This document shows positions 33,047 to 43,496 of a DNA stretch of 64,000 nt, one piece after another. The notes below the pieces were generated by a model. It saw nothing but the letters and a program-made list of their open reading frames with translations. It was not told the origin of the DNA and searched no databases. The DNA lies in assembly GCF_001590725.1 (NCBI RefSeq), contig NZ_LQXR01000008.1, positions 1 through 64,000 on the forward strand, read 5' to 3'. The position numbers were made by a program, and so were the translations under genes. This DNA is from Snodgrassella sp. CFCC 13594 (GTDB taxonomy: Bacteria; Pseudomonadota; Gammaproteobacteria; Burkholderiales; Neisseriaceae). Each line of letters starts with the position of its first letter. Position 1 is the first letter of the stretch.

Positions 33047-33301
33047 TCAGGCATTAACTGCTTTTGGGAAGACGGGGTGAAAATTCCGGTGTTCGTAGCG
33101 CGTTGGCCAAATCTCCTCAGGGGGCACGCCGATGGCGGTGGCGATAATCCGCTCGCCCTTTAAGTAAGGCGTGGCAAGTGCCGTCTTTAAGGTGTTTGAA
33201 CTCAACCCCACTTCTCTTGATAAAGCAGCGATGGTCCAGCCCTTTTTTTTGAGTGCCGCAACGATGTCGGCGCGGTGCCAATCGGCTGTATTTTTTTGCA
33301 T
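33047..33301 (-). CDS. ner: Ner-like transcription regulator
   Basis: An 84-residue Ner/Nlp family protein: WHRADIVAALKKKGWTIAAL followed by REVGLSSNTLKTAL forms the HTH, and GVPPEEIWPTRY is the family end signature. In Mu, Ner turns down both the early promoter and the repressor promoter to favour lytic growth. It is the first gene leftward of the operator region, divergent from the S24 repressor. Confidence 0.92.
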   Translation of the reverse strand: MQKNTADWHRADIVAALKKKGWTIAALSREVGLSSNTLKTALATPYLKGERIIATAIGVPPEEIWPTRYEHRNFHPVFPKAVNA

Positions 33302-33359
33302 ATTGACTTACTCCATTTAGTAAGGCGGAAAGCGCCGCCTGTTCGTTTAACTTGTGGAT

Positions 33360-33388
33360 ATATTACTTAACAAGAGTATCTATATCAA
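33360..33388 (-). promoter_or_regulatory. Early promoter (leftward) with embedded operator half
   Basis: On the minus strand TTGATA, 17 bases, TAATAT: a strong sigma-70 type promoter about 60 bases before ner. The spacer holds CTCTTGTTAAG, a near match to the repeated CTCTTGTTTAG operator at 33511-33521, so a repressor bound there would block it. Confidence 0.7.
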
Positions 33389-33480
33389 TACTTTTGTTTT
33401 GTATTTTCAGATAATTTTGTACACATTTATAGAAACTATTGTTTTTAATAGATATGTTTTTTAAACAAAAGGAAGTTTAC

Positions 33481-33522
33481 TTGTTTAGTTTTTTGTTTAG
33501 TCCAAATTTTCTAAACAAGAGG
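33481..33522. promoter_or_regulatory. Operator cluster between repressor and ner
   Basis: TTGTTTAG occurs at 33481-33488 and 33493-33500, and inverted (CTAAACAA) at 33511-33518, just before the repressor start. A related CTTAACAAGAG lies in the early promoter. Spacing of 12 and 18 bases suits dimer or oligomer binding by the S24 repressor or Ner. Confidence 0.6.
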
Positions 33523-33532
33523 TAATAAACTT

Positions 33533-34255
33533 ATGGATAATTTTAAAGACAGGCTACTTTCCTTATTCCCAAATAAGACCATTGCTTCAATTTCTACAGA
33601 AATTGGCATGTCTCATGTAGGCCTATCAAAAGTTTTTAGCAAGCAGACGCTCCCAAAAGCGGAAACATTGCTAAAAATTAATGACATAACTGGATGTGAT
33701 TTAAAATGGCTGATGACTGGTGAGGGCGAACCATTTCGAGAGAATTCAAACAAAAATCAGGGCGCTCCATTAACCCCAAAGAACTTGCAAGAAAGCATGG
33801 CGGCTTATGATGTATTTGGTAGGCCTGTGAGTATTGATGAGTTTGTGTTTATCCCCCGCTATGACGTAAAAGCAGCCGCAGGGCATGGTTGCTACAATGA
33901 AGACGACAAGCCTGTATTCACAATGGCTTTCCGCCGATATTGGATTGAAAACTACCTACGCGCTGATCCCAAAGATTTGTCGGTAATCGCGGTCAAGGGC
34001 GACAGCATGGAGGGCGTTTTAAATGATGGCGACAATATCTTGGTAAACCACGCCAAGAAAGCGCCGGGTGATGGACTGTACGTACTGCGCATGGGCGAAA
34101 ACTTAATTGTTAAGCGAACTCAACTCATGCCGGACAACATGCTTTGGGTAACGTCGGCTAATGAAGCGTATGAGCCCTTTGGCATTGATATAAGCAAACC
34201 AATTGCTAATATAGAGGTGGTAGGCAAAGTGGAGTGGTTCGGCCGCAAGATTTAA
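33533..34255 (+). CDS. Prophage repressor, HTH plus S24 (LexA-like) peptidase
   Basis: A 240-residue CI-type repressor. The N-terminal HTH (IASISTEIGMSHVGLSKVFS) and ITGCDLKWLMTGEGEPF are followed by an S24 domain with nucleophile Ser158 (GDSMEGVLNDGD) and Lys194 (NLIVKRTQ). Both catalytic residues are present, so self-cleavage on RecA activation is expected. Phage Mu itself uses a different (non-S24) repressor, so this phage is probably SOS-inducible. AGAGG precedes the ATG. A terminator follows. Confidence 0.92.
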   Translation: MDNFKDRLLSLFPNKTIASISTEIGMSHVGLSKVFSKQTLPKAETLLKINDITGCDLKWLMTGEGEPFRENSNKNQGAPLTPKNLQESMAAYDVFGRPVSIDEFVFIPRYDVKAAAGHGCYNEDDKPVFTMAFRRYWIENYLRADPKDLSVIAVKGDSMEGVLNDGDNILVNHAKKAPGDGLYVLRMGENLIVKRTQLMPDNMLWVTSANEAYEPFGIDISKPIANIEVVGKVEWFGRKI

Positions 34256-34277
34256 CAGCCCTTTAAACAAACAATAA

Positions 34278-34313
34278 AAAACCGAGCGCGTTATTCAAAA
34301 CCGCTCGGTTTTC
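34278..34313 (+). terminator. Terminator after the repressor
   Basis: AACCGAGCG and CGCTCGGTT arms around a 13-base loop, followed by TTCTGTTT. Confidence 0.75.
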
Positions 34314-34321
34314 TGTTTATT

Positions 34322-34465
34322 CTGTGACATAAATTATGCAAAATTACTCAATATCTGCTCATTTTTGCCTATTTTTTTGCATTTCCCATTTTTATGCTAA
34401 ATTTGTTTCAAATGCCCGTGTTTATTGAATTTCAGACCTTTTTTGTTGCTGCTGTGACTGTGACA
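34322..34465. other. Probable prophage end (transposase-binding region)
   Basis: An A+T-rich stretch beyond the repressor with no gene. Reading inward from 34465 it begins TGTCACAGTCACAG (a Mu-type end must begin TG), with TGTCACAG repeated inward at 34322-34329 and several TGAAA-type boxes between. It is about 100 bases from tRNA-Met. The other end is outside the window, so the exact junction cannot be proven here. Confidence 0.4.
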
Positions 34466-34527
34466 AAACAAGCACCCCCCCACACTAAGGATTATGCCGC
34501 CGGTTTGCATTGAAGGAAAAACCAGTG

Positions 34528-34560
34528 AAAAATAAGAGCCCTGAAATTCAGGCTCTTATA
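34528..34560 (-). terminator. Terminator of tRNA-Met
   Basis: Minus-strand TAAGAGCC-TGAATTTCA-GGGCTCTTA (one bulged base) followed by TTTTT, just after the tRNA 3' end. Confidence 0.8.
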
Positions 34561-34565
34561 CAATT

Positions 34566-34642
34566 TGGTGGCGAATCAGGGATTCGAACCCCGGACACAA
34601 GGATTATGATTCCTCTGCTCTAACCGACTGAGCTAATTCGCC
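34566..34642 (-). tRNA. tRNA-Met (anticodon CAT)
   Basis: A 77-base gene with encoded CCA. The acceptor arm GGCGAAT pairs with ATTCGCC, D-arm GCTCAGTCGGTTAGAGC, anticodon loop around CAT in GGAATCATAATCC, T-arm GGGGTTCGAATCCC. The absence of the initiator C1-A72 mismatch and of the GGG/CCC anticodon stem indicates elongator methionine, although an AUA-reading tRNA-Ile with modified C34 can look alike. Confidence 0.93.
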
Positions 34643-35146
34643 GTAATTTTCTTAAGCGCGCATTATACAATGGCTAGCGACGAACGCAATAGATATGCTC
34701 ATAAATCATGGTATTTAATTGTTTTCTAATTAAATTAACTTTCAGGTAACCTGTTTACCATACCTGCGAAGGCAACCAGGGCTATATGATCAGAAATAAC
34801 TTGGTTTCTCTCAGACAGGCGGTACAGGTCAAATAACAATTGGCCCTGATTCATGTCTGCCCTACTTTTATGGGGTTATATTGATCAGATTGATTGCACG
34901 ACTTCTTCAAATCATGAACATACAGATTCATCAGCATAGCTTATGTGGTGCTATCTATTTAACAATTTTCCATGGGCGCACAAGATGATGAGTTAAGGTG
35001 CACATGCCGAACACTGGACACGCAATGAGATGGTTTTTTATGCATTGGCACCGCAGCCATATCTTATTGTCAGGTTGCCTGAAAACGCATGAATGCTTAT
35101 GTTACAATTTTATCTTTGAATTTTGCGCTGAACACAAAGGATTACC
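34643..35146. other. Gene-free interval between tRNA-Met and ychF
   Basis: About 500 bases without a credible gene. The part next to the tRNA must hold its promoter. A one-mismatch uptake-like AGGTTGCCTGAA lies near 35070. Nothing else stands out. Confidence 0.5.
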
Positions 35147-36237
35147 ATGAGTTTGAAATGTGGCATCGTGGGCCTGCCCAACGTGGGAAAATCCACGCTT
35201 TTTAACGCCTTGACCCAATCCGGTATTGAAGCGGCCAACTATCCTTTTTGCACCATTGAACCCAATGTGGGCATTGTTGAAGTACCTGATGCGCGCATGA
35301 CTGCGTTGGCCAAGATTGTGAACCCTCAAAAAATGCAGCCAGCCATTGTGGAATTTGTTGATATTGCAGGCTTGGTGGCTGGCGCCAGTAAAGGCGAGGG
35401 TTTGGGCAATCAGTTTTTGGCCAACATTCGTGAAACCGATGCCATTGTGAATGTGGTGCGCTGTTTTGACGATGACAACATCGTGCATGTGGCCGGTAAA
35501 GTGGATCCTGTGGCTGATATCGAAGTGATTGGCACTGAATTGGCCCTGGCCGATTTAGCCAGTGTTGAAAAAGCCATCCTACGCGAAGGCAAACGTGGTC
35601 GTTCTGGCGATAAAGAAGCACAAAAACTGGTGACCGTATTAGAACAATTGCAAAACCATTTGCTCGAAGGCAAACCGGTTCGCTCTGCGTTATTGGATGA
35701 AGAATCATTGGCGCTAATTAAGCTTTGTGCCTTTTGACCGTCAAACCTGCCATGTATGTGGCCAATGTGGCTGAAGATGGCTTTGAAAACAACCCCCATT
35801 TGGATCGTTTACGTGCTTTAGCTGAAAAAGAAGGTGCGCCAGTAGTGGCATTGTGCGCCGCCATAGAAAGCGAAATTGCCGATTTGGACGAGACCGACAA
35901 AGCTGAGTTTCTACAAGAAATGGGGCTACAAGAACCAGGATTAAATCGACTGATTCGTTCTGGTTATGACTTACTGGGCCTGCAAACTTACTTTACAGCA
36001 GGCGTAAAAGAAGTGCGCGCATGGACGATACACAAAGGCGATACTGCGCCACAAGCCGCAGGCGTCATCCATACCGACTTTGAACGCGGCTTTATTCGAG
36101 CTCAAGTGATTGCTTATGAAGATTTTATTACCCTAGGTGGCGAAGCCAAAGCCAAGGAAGCTGGTAAAATGCGGGCAGAAGGCAAGGATTACGTGGTACA
36201 AGATGGTGACGTGATTAACTTCTTGTTTAATGTATAA
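35147..36237 (+). pseudogene. ychF: YchF/OLA1 family P-loop ATPase, apparent single-base deletion
   Basis: The first frame encodes the G domain (GLPNVGKST at residues 8-16, [30 protein letters not shown] split into switch regions) and stops at 35737. The second resumes as [15 protein letters not shown] and carries the helical and C-terminal TGS domains ([26 protein letters not shown]). One added A at 35720-35721 (AAGCT to AAAGCT) joins them into exactly 363 residues, the usual length. YchF binds ribosomes and hydrolyses ATP and is almost universally kept, so a sequencing deletion is the likely cause. AAAGGA precedes the ATG. Confidence 0.9.
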
Positions 36238-36697
36238 ACCCACTATTGCTGGTTACCACATAAACGCTAAGCAGACTACATGGTCTGCTTTTTTGTTTTC
36301 AGGCAACCCTGCTGAGTATCATATTTTAGAGAAATGATCATAAGGCTTATTGATGGAACACTTTTCCTTGCTATTGTATTTTGGGTGACTAGTGTCTTTC
36401 ATCATTATCCCAAATCAGCTCCACTCGCTTTGACGCAGTAAAAGCCAATTTAATGCCCACGCATCATTTGGATATTATGCTTGCCCCGACTCGACGCTAA
36501 TCCAAAACAATACTGAAATATACATACAAATATGTATGTAAAATGAGACAGCACTATACCTTCTTTGTGTTAAGGCACTCATTTTTTATGAAAACCCCTC
36601 TTTTCAGGCTGCCTGAATGAGGTGCATAGTATTTTCAATGCAGCCGTCAGGCAGCAACAAAATATAAGATAAATCTTCCTGATGAAAGGATGTAACC
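36238..36697. other. Interval between ychF and glycine-zipper gene
   Basis: Contains the ychF terminator, an uptake 12-mer at 36606-36617 within the self-complementary TTCAGGCTGCCTGAA, and the promoter region of the next gene. No gene is visible. Confidence 0.5.
36267..36296 (+). terminator. Terminator after ychF
   Basis: AGCAGAC-TACATG-GTCTGCT followed by TTTTTGTTTT. Confidence 0.85.
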
Positions 36698-37279
36698 ATG
36701 AAAATACATACTCGCCTGATTACCCTATTTGGCGCCATCGCAGTGGCCAGCGCCCCCTTAAGTATGGCTGAAGTGAATCGAACCACAGGCACCATTGTGG
36801 GTGCCGCAGTTGGAGGGGTTGTGGGCAATGCGGTGGGCAATGACATCAATTCCACACTTCTGGGCGCTGCAGCCGGCGGTTTATTGGGTAATCTACTAAG
36901 CCAAAACAACCGCAACTATAACCGTGAAGGTTACTACAACAACCGCTATTACTATGGCGGGCGCGAATTTCGTAAACAACAAGATTACCGTGCTTACCGC
37001 GAGGCCGTGCGCCGCGACATGCTGCGCGATAACGAACGTAACCGCTATGCTCAGTACCAAAACTGGCGAGCACGTGATAATCGGCACATGAATCGTCTGC
37101 AACCCAACCAACCATCACGATTTGACCGCCCCAGTAATCGACCCAATGACAATCAATGGCATCAATCTAACCAAGGCCCCAACCGGTATATGAACCATCG
37201 CGATAATCGAGCAACGCAATCCCGCCCGGGCCCGCGCCCAGGCATGCAAACCTCACCACAAAATTGGCCACAACGCTAA
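36698..37279 (+). CDS. Exported glycine-zipper protein with Asn/Arg/Tyr-rich tail
   Basis: A 193-residue protein. It has a cleavable signal peptide (ALPLSMA-like end near residue 24), then a glycine-zipper 2TM segment (GTIVGAAVGGVVGNAVGND and LLGAAAGGLLGNLLSQ, residues 30-70). The rest is a low-complexity tail rich in Asn, Arg, Tyr, Pro and Gln. The zipper would insert into or span an outer-membrane-side bilayer, as in SlyB/17-kDa antigen-type proteins. The basic tail may bind peptidoglycan or surface polymer. It is monocistronic: AAAGGA upstream and a terminator after. Confidence 0.75.
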   Translation: MKIHTRLITLFGAIAVASAPLSMAEVNRTTGTIVGAAVGGVVGNAVGNDINSTLLGAAAGGLLGNLLSQNNRNYNREGYYNNRYYYGGREFRKQQDYRAYREAVRRDMLRDNERNRYAQYQNWRARDNRHMNRLQPNQPSRFDRPSNRPNDNQWHQSNQGPNRYMNHRDNRATQSRPGPRPGMQTSPQNWPQR

Positions 37280-37824
37280 GCCAACGCGCTTAGTTTGAAT
37301 TTGAAATAGTATTGATTGAAATTTTAGGGAAACCCTTGGCGGTTTCCTTTTTCTTATGCCATCAACCCACCATTCAGACCATAAAACCACAGACGCCCCA
37401 TATTATCCATCCAAGTTCACCGCAAAATACTGTGCTCAGCACATAAATACTTTATTTATCGTAGCCAGCTTCATCACTCGGCAATTCCCCTACTTCAGTC
37501 TGAATCAAACCAAAGAAAATGATGGATCTAGGCATTAACACCCCGAGCTTTGGTAACGTATCCAAAACCCAATCGATCTGAATCACCGCATCCCAACGGG
37601 CAACACCCATAGCGAACGGATAAAACCCAGCCGTTTCCAGCCTAAACCAGGCTCAAATCGTGTAAAATGCAACCCATTTATTCAAGCAACTGAAATCGCT
37701 GTGCACTGAGGTAAAGCAGTCATACACGCGTAATAAAAACTGCTGCGGCCATCATGGATATTCAGGCAAGCTGAAATCCATACTCAGCATATTTGGTTGC
37801 TATCGCAAAATCTGAAAGAAAAAC
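37280..37824. other. Interval before tyrS
   Basis: About 545 bases with the upstream terminator and the tyrS leader. A TAAAAT hexamer near 37664 may be part of the tyrS promoter. A 60-codon frame at 37356-37538 has no ribosome site or family look and I do not call it. Confidence 0.45.
37328..37353 (+). terminator. Terminator after glycine-zipper gene
   Basis: GGAAACC-CTTGGC-GGTTTCC followed by TTTTTCTT. Confidence 0.8.
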
Positions 37825-39090
37825 ATGACCAGTGTGATTCACGATTTACAAGGGCGCGGTTTGATTGCGCAAACCACAGATGCAGCGGCGCTGGACGCGC
37901 TGCTCAATGAGAAAAAAATTAGTTTGTACTGCGGTTTTGATCCCACGGCAGACAGCCTGCACATCGGTCATTTGCTGCCCATTTTGGCTTTACGCCGCTT
38001 TCAATTGGCCGGACACACACCCATTGCGCTGGTGGGTGGCGCCACCGGTATGATTGGCGACCCCAGCTTTAAAGCACAAGAGCGCAGTCTCAATACCTTG
38101 GACACTGTGCAAAACTGGGTTGAAAAAATTCGCAACCAATTAAAACCATTCCTCCATTTCGATGGTGATCATGCCGCCATTATGGCCAATAATTACGATT
38201 GGTTTGGCCGCATGAATTGTTTGGATTTCTTGCGTGACATTGGCAAACATTTTTCTGTCAACGCCATGCTCAATAAAGAATCAGTCAAGCAGCGATTGGG
38301 CCGGGATGATGTGGGCATTTCTTTCACGGAATTTGCTTATGCTTTGTTACAAGGTTACGATTTTGCCGAGCTACACAAGCGACATGGTGCGGTATTGCAA
38401 ATTGGTGGTTCAGACCAATGGGGCAACATCACCGCAGGGATTGACCTTACTCGTCGCTTACACCAAGGCACAGTCTATGGACTGACCCTGCCACTGGTAA
38501 CCAAATCTGATGGCACCAAATTTGGCAAGACAGAAGGTGGCGCCGTGTGGTTGAACCCAGAAAAAACCTCACCATATCAGTTTTACCAATTCTGGCTCAA
38601 AGTAGCCGATGCTGATGTATATCAGTTCCTCAAATACTTTACATTCTTAAGTGTGGCTGACATCGATGCCCTTGAAGCACAAGACCAAGCCAGCGGCAGC
38701 AAACCCCAAGCACAACGTATTTTGGCCGAAGAAATGACGCGTTTGATTCATGGTGAAGCCGCTTTGGCCGCCGCACAACGCATTTCAGACAGCCTATTTG
38801 CTGAAGACCAAAGCCAGCTTACCGAAAGCGATTTTCAGCAATTGGCTTTGGATGGTTTGCCCAGCTTTCCCATTTCAGGCAACTTGACGATTGTGCAGGC
38901 ACTCACTGCTGCTGACCTTGCCAAATCCAATAACGAAGCCCGTGGCTTTGTGAGTCAAGGTGCAGCTGTGGTCAACGGCAAAAAAATCGACACTGTGGAC
39001 TTTATTGTGCGCGACGAAGACAAGCGCTTTGGAAAATACACTATTTTACGCCGCGGCAAGCGCAATCATGCATTGCTGATTTGGCAATAA
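37825..39090 (+). CDS. tyrS: Tyrosyl-tRNA synthetase
   Basis: A 421-residue class I synthetase of the bacterial TyrRS type, charging tRNA-Tyr. HIGH motif at residues 46-49 ([10 protein letters not shown]), the family [11 protein letters not shown] segment near 190, and a KFGKT variant of KMSKS in [11 protein letters not shown]. The C-terminal ~80 residues form an S4 RNA-binding domain ([20 protein letters not shown]). Full length. It is followed after 57 bases by argG, with no terminator between, so the two may share a transcript. Confidence 0.95.
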   Translation: MTSVIHDLQGRGLIAQTTDAAALDALLNEKKISLYCGFDPTADSLHIGHLLPILALRRFQLAGHTPIALVGGATGMIGDPSFKAQERSLNTLDTVQNWVEKIRNQLKPFLHFDGDHAAIMANNYDWFGRMNCLDFLRDIGKHFSVNAMLNKESVKQRLGRDDVGISFTEFAYALLQGYDFAELHKRHGAVLQIGGSDQWGNITAGIDLTRRLHQGTVYGLTLPLVTKSDGTKFGKTEGGAVWLNPEKTSPYQFYQFWLKVADADVYQFLKYFTFLSVADIDALEAQDQASGSKPQAQRILAEEMTRLIHGEAALAAAQRISDSLFAEDQSQLTESDFQQLALDGLPSFPISGNLTIVQALTAADLAKSNNEARGFVSQGAAVVNGKKIDTVDFIVRDEDKRFGKYTILRRGKRNHALLIWQ

Positions 39091-39129
39091 ACCCCTTTCA
39101 GGCAGCCCAAAACAGCCTCCCCTAATTAA

Positions 39130-40500
<1,371 letters not shown>

Positions 40501-40529
40501 TGTTTGGATAGTCTCATCTTTACCAATAA

Positions 40530-40557
40530 AAAAGCACCGCTAGGCGGTGCTTTTTTA
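40530..40557 (+). terminator. Terminator after argG (works both ways)
   Basis: AAGCACCGC-TA-GGCGGTGCTT flanked by A and T runs, so it can also end leftward transcripts. The uptake pair TTCAGGCAGCCTGAA lies just beyond at 40574-40588. Confidence 0.85.
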
Positions 40558-40589
40558 TGTCGTTGCTATTGCTTTCAGGCAGCCTGAAA

Positions 40590-41402
40590 CTATGACGCAT
40601 CAGCCAAAGTGCAGCTGCCTTGCCACAGTGATGTCTGACAACGCAAGTGACCTACATACTGCAAAGGCTTAACCGGAATCACCGAAGGTATGTCATCGGC
40701 ACGCATGTGTAGTAAGTCACCCGGGCTCACCCATTCAGGTGGTGTTTTCGTTAAAGGGGCACCGGCTCGATTGAATGCCTCTACCACAAATTGCGAGCAA
40801 AAATATCGATTGCCTTGGAATGGTGAGACTTGCACCACCGCCATGGTGTTCAGACATAGGTGGCGCATGGCGCGCGGTATCACCGGTAATTCACATATTT
40901 TTCGAGTAATGGTGTAGGGAGTTTGCTTAGCAATACCAAAATAATTATAGGGAGAACCCAAATGCTGTTCCGCAAAAGCTTGAATTGCAGTCACTTGAAC
41001 GTCTGTTAAGCCAGGATAGCGATAAACTGCCAGTAATGGGCTGTCGGCCATGCTATTTTGTATCGGCATAATACGCACGCCACTGCCCAGCGCTTCCGCA
41101 ATTTTCCCCTCGCCCAAATACACAAAACTGTGGCTAACAGAAGTGTTGCCACTGAAGCGCAACGTGCGCGAGGCCAGCCCCTGATCGGCAGAAAATAAAA
41201 TATCACCGGGTGCCAGTTGTGCTTCATCAATCATCACCACCCCAGAAGTGGGGGCCGTATTATTACGTTGAAATTGGAACGCATAGCGTGCGCCTTCTTC
41301 GCCAACTGATTTGTGCCATTGCGCCGCACACCCGCTTAGCAATATCAAGACCGAAAATAAACGCAGATTTACCCAGATTGAGCGCGTATTCAATGGCTTC
41401 AT
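40590..41402 (-). CDS. YaeF/YiiX-like permuted papain-fold lipoprotein peptidase
   Basis: A 270-residue lipoprotein (lipobox LLSGC, Cys25). The order of the catalytic residues is reversed from ordinary NlpC/P60 enzymes: His91 in VSHSFVYLG comes before Cys202 in RYFCSQFVVEAF, the permuted YaeF/YiiX arrangement. APGDILFS near 65 is the typical strand. It may cut a peptidoglycan peptide or lipid-linked amide in the periplasm; the substrate is not known. It is transcribed alone, between dctA and the argG terminator. Confidence 0.8.
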   Translation of the reverse strand: MKPLNTRSIWVNLRLFSVLILLSGCAAQWHKSVGEEGARYAFQFQRNNTAPTSGVVMIDEAQLAPGDILFSADQGLASRTLRFSGNTSVSHSFVYLGEGKIAEALGSGVRIMPIQNSMADSPLLAVYRYPGLTDVQVTAIQAFAEQHLGSPYNYFGIAKQTPYTITRKICELPVIPRAMRHLCLNTMAVVQVSPFQGNRYFCSQFVVEAFNRAGAPLTKTPPEWVSPGDLLHMRADDIPSVIPVKPLQYVGHLRCQTSLWQGSCTLADAS

Positions 41403-41448
41403 GACACCCTTTCAAGTTAATTTTAATTATGGTATTCGAATTGGCCCA

Positions 41449-41478
41449 TAAAAAAGCCCACAATATTTGTGGGCTTCA
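41449..41478 (-). terminator. Terminator after dctA
   Basis: Minus-strand AAGCCCACA-AATAT-TGTGGGCTT followed by TTTTA. Confidence 0.85.
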
Positions 41479-41490
41479 ATCAACCAATAA

Positions 41491-42804
41491 TCAATCTTCG
41501 GCTTCAGGCAAGGCATGACCAGCCATGGCTGCCTGAAGGCGATCTTTATCCAAGGCATTCTCCCAACGAGCCACCACAATGGTGGCGCAGGCGTTGCCAA
41601 TCAAATTGGTCAACGCGCGGCATTCAGACATGAATCGATCAATACCTAAAATCAATGCCATGCCTTCTACCGGTACTTCCGGTACTACCGTTAAGGTCGC
41701 CGCCAGCGTAATAAAGCCCGCACCGGTCACCCCAGCCGCGCCTTTGGAACTCAACATGGCCACACCCAACAGCAACAATTGATGTCCCAGAGTAAGCTCG
41801 ATATTACATGCCTGCGCAATAAATAAAGCAGCCAAAGTCATGTAGATATTGGTGCCATCCAAATTAAAAGAATAGCCAGTCGGCACCACCAAACCCACCA
41901 CCGATTTTTTACAACCAGCACGGTGCAGTTTTTCCATTAAAGTGGGCAAAGCCGCTTCAGATGAACTGGTCCCCAACACCAACAGCAATTCTTCCTTGAT
42001 GTACTTAATCAAACCAATAATAGAAAAGCCATTGTATTTAGCCACGGCACCCAGCACGATCAACACAAATAATAATGCCGTGATGTAGAAGGTCAAAATC
42101 AAATACAAAAGATTACCGATGGAGCCGATGCCGTATTTACCAATCGTAAATGCCATCGCACCAAATGCACCCACAGGGGCCGCTTTCATCAAAATAGACA
42201 CCATTTTGAATACCGGCGCAGACATTTCTTGGAAAAAATTAACCAAAGGACGGGCTTTATCGCCAATCAAGGCCAAAGACACACCAAACAACACAGCAAT
42301 AAACAATGTTTGCAGGATGTTGCCATCGGTTAAGGGGCTGACTGCCGTAGTGGGAATGATGTCCATCAAAAAGCCAACGATGGTGGAATCATGCGATTTC
42401 TTCACATATTCCTGCACCTTGGCCGATTCCAATGAAGATGGATCAATATTCAGACCATGGCCTGGTTGCGCCACATTGGCCACAATTAAGCCAATAATGA
42501 GCGCCAATGTGGAGAAAGTAAGGAAATAAATCATCGCCTTACCAGTTACTCGGCCTACGGTTTTCATATTGCTCATGCCGGCAATACCGGTCACAACCGT
42601 TAAAAAGATTACCGGAGAAATAATCATTTTTACCAATTTAATGAACGCATCGCCCAACGGCTTCATGCTTTCACCAATCGCGGGGTAAAAATAACCCAAC
42701 AGAATGCCGATGGTAATGGCAATAATCACTTGTACATACAGAATCTGATACCACTTATGTTTTTTAGGTGGCTCGTTCATCTCTGCAATATCTAGAGGGA
42801 GCAT
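41491..42804 (-). CDS. dctA: C4-dicarboxylate/cation symporter DctA
   Basis: A 437-residue inner-membrane transporter of the glutamate/dicarboxylate (DAACS) family, importing succinate, fumarate or malate. Clear motifs: [10 protein letters not shown] (hairpin tip), [14 protein letters not shown], and [10 protein letters not shown], with eight or so membrane helices. I chose the ATG at 42804 because AAAGGAAAAAC precedes it; the ATG at 42819 contains this site within its own coding run. A TTGAC-N4-ATCAA box about 210 bases upstream may bring FNR control. Confidence 0.88.
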   Translation of the reverse strand: MLPLDIAEMNEPPKKHKWYQILYVQVIIAITIGILLGYFYPAIGESMKPLGDAFIKLVKMIISPVIFLTVVTGIAGMSNMKTVGRVTGKAMIYFLTFSTLALIIGLIVANVAQPGHGLNIDPSSLESAKVQEYVKKSHDSTIVGFLMDIIPTTAVSPLTDGNILQTLFIAVLFGVSLALIGDKARPLVNFFQEMSAPVFKMVSILMKAAPVGAFGAMAFTIGKYGIGSIGNLLYLILTFYITALLFVLIVLGAVAKYNGFSIIGLIKYIKEELLLVLGTSSSEAALPTLMEKLHRAGCKKSVVGLVVPTGYSFNLDGTNIYMTLAALFIAQACNIELTLGHQLLLLGVAMLSSKGAAGVTGAGFITLAATLTVVPEVPVEGMALILGIDRFMSECRALTNLIGNACATIVVARWENALDKDRLQAAMAGHALPEAED

Positions 42805-43013
42805 GTTTTTCCTTTGCAAAACTCATTATTTGATTGTGTTTCTTATACCGTGTTCACTTAGTTGCCTGAACATTCGTTGGGTATTATAGCCAAAACAAAA
42901 TTTAACAAAAAGATATTACCATTTACAATTTAATATCCAATGATTTAATCACCTATTTTTTAAGCAATTTTCGAAAACAGTACTGCATTAATTTCATGTC
43001 AATGTCCTTTCAT

Positions 43014-43027
43014 TTGACATAAATCAA
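43014..43027. promoter_or_regulatory. FNR-like box upstream of dctA
   Basis: TTGACATAAATCAA matches the FNR consensus TTGAT-N4-ATCAA at nine of ten fixed positions. About 30 bases downstream toward dctA lies ATTAAT, a weak -10, giving the spacing of an activating class II site. Confidence 0.4.
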
Positions 43028-43266
43028 GCCATTTTCTTTGCCATATTCAATTCTGTTCCCCAACCAGTCAATCTCCCGCAAAAACAGAATACCAATCACA
43101 GCAATACATCAGAAAGTCAGTGATGCAACACAATGATTACTCGGCATTGACGATGATTATGGCCTCTCCCAAAACCACCCCTCGCTCCAAAAAATTCATT
43201 GGGCCCACAAAATGCTTATTCTGAAACCGATCGGATTATTGAGCGTGATCGTTCTGTAACCCATAA

Positions 43267-43298
43267 AGAAAAACCGCCATGAACTGAATCATGGCGGC
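43267..43298 (-). terminator. Terminator of tRNA-Pro
   Basis: Minus-strand CCGCCATGA-TTCAGT-TCATGGCGG followed by TTTTTC. Confidence 0.85.
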
Positions 43299-43303
43299 TA
43301 AAT

Positions 43304-43380
43304 TGGTCGGAGTGAAAGGATTCGAACCTTCGACCCCCTCGTCCCGAACGAGGTGCGCTACCGGGCTGCGCTACACTCCG
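43304..43380 (-). tRNA. tRNA-Pro (anticodon CGG)
   Basis: A 77-base gene with encoded CCA. Acceptor CGGAGTG pairs with CACTCCG, D-arm GCGCAGCCCGGTAGCGC, anticodon loop TTCGGGA on a CCTCG/CGAGG stem (anticodon CGG), T-arm GAAGGTTCGAATCCTTT. Closely like E. coli proK. Confidence 0.95.
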
Positions 43381-43496
43381 TAAATGAAGTCAGGCATTAT
43401 AGGCGCGTGTTTTTCTTTTGACAACCTGCCCATCTGACTCAATAACAACGGCATCAACCAATGATTTATTTCACGATAACGTGTTTATGGCGTGTG

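Larger units (their letters stand above)
42805..43303. other. Regulatory interval between dctA and tRNA-Pro
   Basis: About 500 A+T-rich bases without a gene. It holds the dctA leader and promoter, an FNR-like box at 43014-43027, and the tRNA-Pro terminator at its right end. Confidence 0.5.

Noticed and set aside
34474..34480. Run of seven C next to the prophage end, considered as a phase-variation tract
   Set aside because: No gene or promoter whose frame or spacing it could switch is present there.
37356..37538. 60-codon frame between the glycine-zipper gene and tyrS
   Set aside because: It starts within the T run of a terminator, lacks a ribosome site and resembles nothing.
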